Shown here piece after piece: positions 1 to 5,620 of a stretch of 36,235 nt of DNA (the stretch's first letter is position 1; each line of letters starts with the position of its first letter). The position numbers and the translations under genes were made by a program. The DNA is from Bacteroidota bacterium (GTDB lineage: Bacteria; Bacteroidota; Bacteroidia; Chitinophagales; Saprospiraceae): contig CAUJEY010000168.1 in assembly GCA_963169325.1 (NCBI GenBank), positions 1-36,235 of the forward strand, in the 5' to 3' direction. The notes under the pieces are model-generated. The model saw only the letters and a list, made by a program, of their open reading frames with translations. It was not told the DNA's origin and made no database searches.

Positions 1-2
1 TA

Positions 3-65
3 CAATTACGACGAGAAATAGAGCAGGAGTGTATCGAAATTAAAAAGCAAATGCCGGATATTTAA
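3..65 (+). CDS. 3' end of an unidentified gene (partial, runs off the window)
   Basis: One plus-strand frame is open from base 3 to a TAA at 63-65 and encodes about 20 residues that end in KKQMPDI. The peptide is rich in Glu, Lys, Arg and Ile, as expected for the helical C-terminus of a real protein. The other two plus frames stop at bases 19-21 and 42-44. Too little is visible to name a family. The last 14 codons lie inside the left arm of a 51-base inverted repeat, so the coding end is copied in reverse just downstream. It would be convergent with pfkA. The call rests only on reading frame and composition, and the stretch could be non-coding. Confidence 0.35.
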   Translation, partial: QLRREIEQECIEIKKQMPDI

Positions 66-149
66 ACAACGTAGGACTGTACAGAATCATGGTACATTCT
101 ACGTTGTTTCAATATCCGGCATTTGCTGTTTAATTTCGATACACTCCTG
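24..149. repeat. 51-base inverted repeat (giant hairpin) beside pfkA
   Basis: Bases 24-74 are the reverse complement of bases 99-149 with only two mismatches. The 24-base loop contains a further small TGTAC/GTACA stem. The hairpin begins nine bases after the pfkA stop codon on the minus strand and also covers the end of the plus-strand reading frame at 3-65. It probably acts as a two-way transcription end, but it is far longer than a usual intrinsic terminator and has no clear T-run. In the right arm the TAA stop of the left arm reads as GAA, so the inverted copy is open for three more codons before TAG. Confidence 0.85.
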
Positions 150-157
150 GCTGGATA

Positions 158-1147
158 CTATTGGGCCAAAATATGTGCCATCCGCAACAAATCTTTGTTC
201 AGTGGCTTGCTTTTAGAAATAGCTTCTTTGAAAGGCGTAAGGTGGACTGCATTATGGCGAATGCCGACCATAGCACCCGATTTCCCTTCCAGAAGGGCCT
301 CCACGGCCCCAAATCCAAGGATGCTGGCTAATACCCGGTCGAACGCGGAGGGCGATCCGCCCCGTTGCAGGTGACCGATCACGGTGACTTTTATGTCATC
401 ATATACATCTATTTTTTCTTCTACCTGCCGGGCGATATCGTACACGGTGCCCATGTGGTTGCCTTCAGCGACGATTACGATACTGAATAACTTGGCGCGT
501 TTGGCGCCACGCTTGAGCAATTTTACCAGATCGTCGATATTGGAATCTTCCTCCGGAATCAATACGCCGCCGGCGCCACCGGCTATGGCGGTATGCAATG
601 CAATAAAGCCGGAGTGTCTGCCCATAACCTCCACGAAAAACAACCGGTTATGCGAGTCGGCCGTATCCCGGATTTTATCCACGGCCTGAACAGCGGTATT
701 TACCGCTGTATCGAACCCAACGGTAAAATCAGTACCGAACAAATCGTTGTCGATGGTGCCTGGTATGCCTAGAACGCGCACATCGGGGTATTCTTCCATA
801 AATTTTAAAGCGCCGGTAAAGGTGCCGTTGCCGCCGATGGCGATCAAGGCATCGATGTCATTATCCCGCAGATTTTCATAAGCCTGTTTTCGGCCTTCCA
901 GTGTCAGAAACCGCTGGCTTCGGGCCGTTTTGAGGACAGTACCTCCCCGGTGAATAATGTTGCTGACATCAGTGGTTTCCAAACGTTTAAAGTTGCCGTC
1001 GATCATGCCTTCGTATCCGCGCATGATTCCGTAAATATGCAAGTCGTTGTTAAACGCATTCCGGACAATTGCGCGTATTGCGGCATTCATAGCGGGCGCA
1101 TCGCCACCGGATGTAAATACAGCGATTCGTTTTATTTCTTTTGTCAT
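158..1147 (-). CDS. pfkA: ATP-type 6-phosphofructokinase
   Basis: The product (329 residues) phosphorylates fructose 6-phosphate to fructose 1,6-bisphosphate with ATP, the committed step of glycolysis, in the cytoplasm. The N-terminal nucleotide site (TSGGDAPAMNAAIR, about residues 12-25), the catalytic loop PGTIDND (D133 as the general base) and the substrate-side MGRHSG and HLQRGG motifs are all present. The length matches bacterial PfkA. Two positions are odd. The motif usually read GGDGS/GGDGT is GGNGT here, with Asn107 at the position of E. coli Asp103, and GGDAPGM is GGDAPAM. Gly follows Asn107, which points to ATP rather than pyrophosphate as donor. The gene lies downstream of the kinase gene at 1304-2149 on the same strand, separated by a repeat array. 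No good promoter was found directly upstream. Confidence 0.93.
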   Translation of the reverse strand: MTKEIKRIAVFTSGGDAPAMNAAIRAIVRNAFNNDLHIYGIMRGYEGMIDGNFKRLETTDVSNIIHRGGTVLKTARSQRFLTLEGRKQAYENLRDNDIDALIAIGGNGTFTGALKFMEEYPDVRVLGIPGTIDNDLFGTDFTVGFDTAVNTAVQAVDKIRDTADSHNRLFFVEVMGRHSGFIALHTAIAGGAGGVLIPEEDSNIDDLVKLLKRGAKRAKLFSIVIVAEGNHMGTVYDIARQVEEKIDVYDDIKVTVIGHLQRGGSPSAFDRVLASILGFGAVEALLEGKSGAMVGIRHNAVHLTPFKEAISKSKPLNKDLLRMAHILAQ

Positions 1148-1167
1148 ACAAGTTTATATGTTGAAAT

Positions 1168-1301
1168 GGTCATTAGGTCATTAATCGTCATTTCGTCATT
1201 AATCGTCATTAGGTCATTTCGTCATTAATCGTCATTGGGCTATCAGGTAATGAGGAAATGACCTAATGACCTAATGACCTAATGACGATTAATGGCCCAA
1301 T
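1168..1301. repeat. GTCATT word array with inverted half between two minus-strand genes
   Basis: From 1168 to 1236 the word GTCATT recurs eight times at spacings of 8 or 10 bases (joiners AG, TC and AATC). From 1253 to 1299 the reverse complement, TAATGACC, recurs at 8-base spacing. ATTGGGC at 1234-1240 pairs with GCCCAAT at 1295-1301. The array fills nearly the whole gap between the stop of the sugar kinase (1304-1306) and the start of pfkA (1147). It could fold into alternative hairpins. Confidence 0.85.
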
Positions 1302-1303
1302 TT

Positions 1304-2149
1304 TTAATCTATTGGCTGTAAATGATACTCTGCCAGGGGGTAAATGGGTTTTCGTATAACAACGCCCAGTTGCAGTTTGCGTTCTTCCATACATTTTTCC
1401 AATACCTGCTGAAAATGATGTGCAATGGAACCGACAAAATGCACGGGTACACTCTGATATCCACTGTATTTGCTAACATGCCGGTCCAGGAATTCACCCA
1501 AAGAGTCAGCCACCAGCCGTTGAATGTACGGATGCTGCAAATGGTCTCCCAAAAAACGGGTAAACGAGGCCAGGTATGCGTTGGCCCCCTTTTCATATAT
1601 TTTGTCTTTAATGACGTTCGGCCCTTCCGGATACGCTTCGTTGAAAGCGCTATTCAGGTCGGTGGGCAGTTCGCGGTAAAACCAGGCACGTAACAGCGCT
1701 TTACCTAAATGGGTGCCACTACCTTCATCGCCTAAAAGCCACCCTAATGAGGTCACGTTATCCAGGATTTTTTTTCCGTCGTAGTAACAGCTGTTCGAAC
1801 CGGTACCGAGGATACAGGCAATCCCTGCGCTGCGTTTACAGGTTGCCCGTGCGGATGCCAGGAGGTCGTGTTCTACTTCCACACCTGCATTCGGAAAAAC
1901 AGCCCGCAATGCAGCCGCAACTATTTCTGCACGGTGTTCATCGTGTATACCGGTACCGTAGAACCAGACTTGCTCCACTTCAGCGGGTTTAATCTTTGAT
2001 AACAGTTGGGTTTGTATAATTTCTTTAATTTCTGTCGTCGTGTGAAAAAACGGGCTGAAACCCACCGTATTTTCCAGTTGTTGGTCGCGTTCGCCATGAA
2101 CAAGCAACCAATCGCATTTTGTTGAGCCGCAGTCGGCAATAATAACCAT
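1304..2149 (-). CDS. BadF/BadG/BcrA/BcrD-family sugar kinase, N-acetylglucosamine-kinase-like
   Basis: The protein (281 residues) has the ASKHA kinase fold signatures: an N-terminal phosphate loop IADCGSTKCDW (residues 4-14), a second loop GTGSNSCYYDG near residue 115, and GWLLGDEGSGTHLGK near 136. In the BadF/BadG/BcrA/BcrD family this combination marks N-acetylglucosamine kinases, and Bacteroidota homologues are usually annotated that way. The likely reaction is ATP-dependent phosphorylation of GlcNAc or a related amino sugar in the cytoplasm, for cell-wall or chitin sugar recycling. That fits the divergent neighbour, a peptidoglycan-type glucosaminidase. The exact substrate cannot be read from the sequence. 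Translation starts at the ATG at 2149, about 43 bases downstream of a candidate promoter. Confidence 0.82.
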   Translation of the reverse strand: MVIIADCGSTKCDWLLVHGERDQQLENTVGFSPFFHTTTEIKEIIQTQLLSKIKPAEVEQVWFYGTGIHDEHRAEIVAAALRAVFPNAGVEVEHDLLASARATCKRSAGIACILGTGSNSCYYDGKKILDNVTSLGWLLGDEGSGTHLGKALLRAWFYRELPTDLNSAFNEAYPEGPNVIKDKIYEKGANAYLASFTRFLGDHLQHPYIQRLVADSLGEFLDRHVSKYSGYQSVPVHFVGSIAHHFQQVLEKCMEERKLQLGVVIRKPIYPLAEYHLQPID

Positions 2150-2198
2150 GGAGTAAACGAATAAAGGTGTGTAAAAAATACACTAAGCGAGAATGCGG

Positions 2199-2206
2199 CA
2201 AAAATA
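2199..2206 (-). promoter_or_regulatory. Candidate -7 element for the sugar kinase gene
   Basis: The minus strand reads TATTTTTG, a perfect match to the Bacteroidota -7 consensus TAnnTTTG. A transcript would start near 2192, leaving about a 43-base leader before the ATG at 2149. No TTG element sits at the expected spacing; the nearest is about 12 bases away, so support is partial. Confidence 0.35.
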
Positions 2207-2277
2207 TGATTTTCCCGGCAAATACTTACCGTATTTCAGTATTGTACATTTTTTGTTGCCGATACAAAAACATTTTG

Positions 2278-2308
2278 TTGTTTTATAAAAACATATTGTT
2301 TTACTTTG
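2278..2308 (+). promoter_or_regulatory. Candidate promoter of the glucosaminidase gene
   Basis: TTG at 2278-2280 is followed, after 20 bases, by TTACTTTG at 2301-2308, one mismatch from TAnnTTTG. Spacing and motifs fit a Bacteroidota sigma-A promoter. Transcription would begin near 2315. This favours the ATG at 2355 over an in-frame ATG at 2322, which would have almost no leader. Confidence 0.5.
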
Positions 2309-2354
2309 TGCCCTGTTCTACTTGTTTTCAGTCCCTCACTACAAAATTTACAAT

Positions 2355-3185
2355 ATGGCACACGTTCATCATCACCATGCCACAATGAGCAGCAGACCGG
2401 CAGCCGGTACAATCGACGGCGCAATATTTCAAGAGTCGGTGCTATGGAAATTTATGCTTCTAATTGCCATTACCTACCTGGTTTGGAGCGAAAAGTTATC
2501 CATTGTCCTGGACTTAAGCCCGTCTTCAGCGCGTGAACAGTTGGAGGCCGGAGGCCGAAAAGTCAAAGCATCGTTTTTGCCGGATATTTTTTCCGGTAAA
2601 AAAAGTCAAACGCCTGCAAAACGCCGGCCCGAAGCTTCTGTAGTTTTACCACCCGAAGTCCGAGGTAATATGACCTATGCCGTTGATCCCGGATTTGCCG
2701 AACGCAACAAGATTAATTCCAGTGAAGTGTCTGAAGCCATGGCCAAATGCCGTGAATATGTGGCACGTTTTGCCCCGGTAGCCGTTGCGGAAATGCACAA
2801 ATTCGGCGTACCTGCCAGCATTATTCTGGCACAGGGTTTACTGGAAAGCAATGCGGGAGACAGTAAACTCGCTCGCAGTACCAACAATCATTTTGGGATG
2901 AAATGTTTTTCAAAACGATGTAAAAAAGGGCACTGCACGAATTTTACCGACGATTCGCACAAAGATTTTTTTGTCAAATACGGCAACGTTTGGAGCAGTT
3001 ACCGGGCGCACAGCCAGTTTTTAAAAAACAGCCGGCGTTATGCGCATCTATTCCAATTAGAGCCTCATAATTATCGCGGTTGGGCGCGCGGCCTGACTAA
3101 AGCCGGGTATGCCACGGATAAAAAATATGGAGAAAAACTCATTGCTTTGATCCAGAATTTGGAACTCGAAGCCTATGATCAGTAG
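2355..3185 (+). CDS. Membrane-anchored glucosaminidase (GH73-like, FlgJ-type)
   Basis: The product (276 residues) has a short His-rich cytoplasmic tail, one membrane segment near residues 34-48 and a low-complexity periplasmic linker. A C-terminal domain of about 150 residues matches the GH73 mannosyl-glycoprotein endo-beta-N-acetylglucosaminidase family. The core is IILAQGLLESNAGDSKLA, with the likely catalytic Glu in LLES. It is followed by NNHFGMKC, a shared Tyr/Trp region (WSSYRAHSQFL) and GYATDKKYGEKL. Such enzymes cut the glycan strand of peptidoglycan after GlcNAc in the periplasm, during growth or remodelling. The divergent amino-sugar kinase could use the products, which is inference. 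The start at 2355 is chosen for its A-rich upstream context and the candidate promoter. Confidence 0.85.
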   Translation: MAHVHHHHATMSSRPAAGTIDGAIFQESVLWKFMLLIAITYLVWSEKLSIVLDLSPSSAREQLEAGGRKVKASFLPDIFSGKKSQTPAKRRPEASVVLPPEVRGNMTYAVDPGFAERNKINSSEVSEAMAKCREYVARFAPVAVAEMHKFGVPASIILAQGLLESNAGDSKLARSTNNHFGMKCFSKRCKKGHCTNFTDDSHKDFFVKYGNVWSSYRAHSQFLKNSRRYAHLFQLEPHNYRGWARGLTKAGYATDKKYGEKLIALIQNLELEAYDQ

Positions 3186-3195
3186 TAAGAAAGTA

Positions 3196-3279
3196 TTTAA
3201 GCCGTTTTATAAAGTTTAGCGAGGGATTAGAAGGCTGTGACCTTCTAATCCCTCGCTAAACTTTATAAAACGGCTTAAA
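3196..3279. terminator. Perfect 39-base-arm hairpin between convergent genes
   Basis: Bases 3196-3234 are the exact reverse complement of 3241-3279, with a six-base loop (CTGTGA). The hairpin lies 10 bases after the stop of the glucosaminidase gene and five bases after the stop of the convergent small gene. The arms end in AAA/TTT, so transcripts in either direction meet a strong stem. Its position fits a bidirectional transcription end, but its length and perfection are unusual. Confidence 0.8.
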
Positions 3280-3284
3280 ATATT

Positions 3285-3536
3285 CTAGTGATGGGTACGG
3301 GTGTATCTTTGCGCTATATCATATATACGGCTTAATATCGTGATGTCGGGCACTGGAATATCGCGTTTCTGGTCGTTTTCATCTTCCATCATAACAGGCT
3401 GTACTACTTTGAGTGGGCTGTTGTCTGCACCTTGGCGGGAATAGTAGGCTGCGTGTAAATTGACGTACAAGAACGAAAACAAACTTAAGGCAATAATGGC
3501 AACAAAAAAGTACCTGGTAGAGATTTTGCTTTTCAT
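3285..3536 (-). CDS. Small single-pass membrane or exported protein, unknown function
   Basis: The frame encodes 83 residues from the ATG at 3536. A TTG nine bases further upstream is less likely. A basic N-terminus (MKSKISTRYF) precedes a hydrophobic segment at about residues 9-28, then a polar tail that would face the periplasm. No family was recognised. Codon use looks ordinary, and the reading frame ends just before the giant hairpin. Small Bacteroidota proteins of this type are often lineage-restricted. Whether it is expressed cannot be judged. Confidence 0.5.
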   Translation of the reverse strand: MKSKISTRYFFVAIIALSLFSFLYVNLHAAYYSRQGADNSPLKVVQPVMMEDENDQKRDIPVPDITILSRIYDIAQRYTRTHH

Positions 3537-3666
3537 GGCTTCCAAATTTGGATGGTCGAAAGTAACTGGTATTTCTCAAACGACCATTTTATTCCGACAA
3601 AATTATCGCTATTACTGACAAACCATCGCAAAAAAAGGTTGCAGATGTGCCCGGAAATAAAAAAAC

Positions 3667-3689
3667 CCGGACGGTATTACACCGTCCGG
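3667..3689 (-). terminator. Intrinsic terminator of the DUF1573 gene
   Basis: An 8-bp GC-rich stem (CCGGACGG/CCGTCCGG) with the loop TATTACA is followed on the minus strand by a run of seven T. It lies about 30 bases past the DUF1573 stop. The loop is identical to that of the terminator at 22667-22691. Confidence 0.8.
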
Positions 3690-3721
3690 ATTCGTATCGT
3701 CAAACCAAAAATCAATCAGTC

Positions 3722-4141
3722 TTATTGTTTCAGGCCACCATTGCCTGCGGGTACGCTTTCCTGAGTAGCAGGCGCTTTTACATCGCCTTTGATGGTGAGC
3801 ATGCGTGTTTCGGTAGCCTCGTTGGTCGTGATTGTTACCGTTTTGGTGAAGGCGCCTACACGTTGTGTATCATACCGTACTTCGATCACATTGCTTTCGC
3901 CGGGCATAATGGGTTCTTTCGGATAAGTGGGCACCGTGCAACCGCAGGATCCTTTAGCCGTTTTAATAATGAGCGGCTCATTACCGGTATTCGTGAATTT
4001 AAATTTACGAAGTGGTTCAGAGCCTTTATCGATATTGCCATAGTCAACTGTGGTAACATCGAATGTCATAACGGGGCCGGATTGTGCCTGAGCGCTAGCA
4101 AATACTGCTACGAAAGCAAGGAGGGCGAGGACTTTTTTCAT
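3722..4141 (-). CDS. DUF1573 exported protein
   Basis: The protein (139 residues) starts at the ATG at 4141 with a clear signal peptide (MKKVLALLAFVAVFASAQAQ). The mature part is a single beta-rich Ig-like domain of the DUF1573 family. It has the hallmark segment FDVTTVDYGNIDKGSE, then FKFTNTGNEPL and the GSCGCT cysteine pair, and ends in a short Gln/Gly-rich tail. DUF1573 proteins are very common periplasmic or surface proteins in Bacteroidota; their biochemical role is not established. The gene has its own candidate promoter and terminator and looks monocistronic. A longer frame opening at 4195 would put the signal peptide out of place, so the internal start is preferred. Confidence 0.9.
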   Translation of the reverse strand: MKKVLALLAFVAVFASAQAQSGPVMTFDVTTVDYGNIDKGSEPLRKFKFTNTGNEPLIIKTAKGSCGCTVPTYPKEPIMPGESNVIEVRYDTQRVGAFTKTVTITTNEATETRMLTIKGDVKAPATQESVPAGNGGLKQ

Positions 4142-4192
4142 CAGAATGGAATAGTTTGTGAAAAGATAAATCTGTTCTGTCAGTTGATGGCA

Positions 4193-4223
4193 CAAAAGTA
4201 TGCCCCCCGGGGCTCCCCCCCAA
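4193..4223 (-). promoter_or_regulatory. Candidate promoter of the DUF1573 gene
   Basis: On the minus strand, TTG (4221-4223) and TACTTTTG (4193-4200, exact match to TAnnTTTG) are separated by 20 bases. Transcription would start near 4187, giving a leader of about 46 bases before the ATG at 4141. This is the best-matched promoter in the window. Confidence 0.6.
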
Positions 4224-4291
4224 GCCCTGCGCTGTTAACGATGTCCAAACAAAAGCAAATCCTTTTCTAAGGCGTGAAAAAAGGGGGCAAA

Positions 4292-5584
4292 TCAGTACCT
4301 GGCGGCGAAGACCTGCTCATAAATACGTTGTAAAAAACGCTTTTCGTCAGTCACAATCTCTGCTTTTCCCTGCAATTGTTGTTCAAAAGGAATCTCACGC
4401 TGGTAGCTGGTCTTCAGCCCCTCGGGAAGGAGCACGAGAATGGAGTACTCATTATCTTTAGGAACCAGCGATTTGGATACTACACGCCCTTGAAGCGTTC
4501 CAAATTCGTAATACGGGTAACTGTCTAACTTCAGAATAACCCGTTGGCCGGATCGAACCTTGCCACTGCCGGCAACAGGTAACGAGAGCCGCCCGATAAG
4601 TTTATCGCTTTCAGGTGGCACAATAGCCATAACCTGTTCGTTTTGTTTTACATATTGTTTTTCGCTGAAAAAAGAGGAATTAAGGGATACCTGCCCGTCG
4701 ATCGGGGCGGTAAGGAGATAGGTTTGTTTCCACTTATCCAAACTGGCTCTTAGCGTATTCAAGTTTTGACGCAGCCGACCGGAAGTAGTGGCGGCCTCTT
4801 CTTTTTCTCCAAAGCGCGCTTGGTTTTTGTTGGTATTCAGACTTATAATCTCATTTTGTTTGCGAAAAACATTATCTTCTACAGCATCGTGTTGTTGTTC
4901 CAGATCGTCGAGTTTTTGACGTTCTTTTTCAAAATCTACTCGGGAAATCAAACTGGCTTCATACAATTCTTTTTGTTTTTGAAACAATTCCCGCGCGATA
5001 ACCAACTGATTGCTAATACGTTGCATGGATTTTTGATCTACGGCAATGCTTTTTTCCAGTTTTTCAATTTGCCGGTTGATCGAGCCGATATTTTTTTGAA
5101 CGGAGGAGCTCTTATCTTCTTTGCCAAAACGGAAGTTAGCCACATCCTGCACAAAAGCAGAATAATCGGCCTGTACCTCGCCTAATTCCAGGTTTTGGAG
5201 CACTTTGATTTCTGACTGGGAATTGCCGTCGAGTTGTTGCCATTGATTCACCGCTTCATCCAGTCGTTTGATGTCATCATAATTCGCAGTGCTTTCCAAA
5301 ACAGCCAGTACGGCGCCTTGTTTGACCGTATTTTTATCTTTAACCAGTAATCGGGCAATATGGCCGTCCGTACGGGAAATAATATCAACCGGCGGTGTCG
5401 CCGTAGTGATGACTACTTTAGCCTCGATGACATCCGGATAACTGATGATCGCCGCTACCCCCAGCAAGGCGGCGATACAGATAAACACGACCAGGGTGCC
5501 CCAACGTACCAGCCAGCCGGGTGGTGTGCCCAGGATTTCCTGTACTTCTTCTGATCGAAGTTCAACGTATTCCCTTTCTTCCAT
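4292..5584 (-). CDS. HlyD-family periplasmic adaptor of an ABC exporter
   Basis: The protein (430 residues) has a short cytoplasmic N-terminus, one membrane helix (about residues 28-48) and the HlyD arrangement. A first lipoyl half-domain (TDGHIARLLVKDKNTVKQG, about 90-108) comes first. A long coiled-coil hairpin follows (about 120-280, rich in Gln, Glu and Lys). Then come the second lipoyl half (LTAPIDGQVSLNSSFF) and a beta-barrel segment. Such proteins bridge an inner-membrane exporter and an outer-membrane channel. It starts 36 bases after the stop of the C39 exporter gene and surely works with it. No TolC-like channel is encoded in this window. Confidence 0.88.
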   Translation of the reverse strand: MEEREYVELRSEEVQEILGTPPGWLVRWGTLVVFICIAALLGVAAIISYPDVIEAKVVITTATPPVDIISRTDGHIARLLVKDKNTVKQGAVLAVLESTANYDDIKRLDEAVNQWQQLDGNSQSEIKVLQNLELGEVQADYSAFVQDVANFRFGKEDKSSSVQKNIGSINRQIEKLEKSIAVDQKSMQRISNQLVIARELFQKQKELYEASLISRVDFEKERQKLDDLEQQHDAVEDNVFRKQNEIISLNTNKNQARFGEKEEAATTSGRLRQNLNTLRASLDKWKQTYLLTAPIDGQVSLNSSFFSEKQYVKQNEQVMAIVPPESDKLIGRLSLPVAGSGKVRSGQRVILKLDSYPYYEFGTLQGRVVSKSLVPKDNEYSILVLLPEGLKTSYQREIPFEQQLQGKAEIVTDEKRFLQRIYEQVFAARY

Positions 5585-5620
5585 AATTTATTCGTTGCGC
5601 CCATCCCTGTTGGGCGATTT

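Noticed and set aside
1034-1180. Promoter of pfkA with TAAACTTG just before the ATG
   Set aside because: The element lies two bases from the start codon, leaving no room for the normal seven-base spacing to the transcript start.
1168-1301. Possible CRISPR array
   Set aside because: The repeat units are only 6-10 bases, with spacers of 2-4 bases and an inverted half; no cas genes are present.
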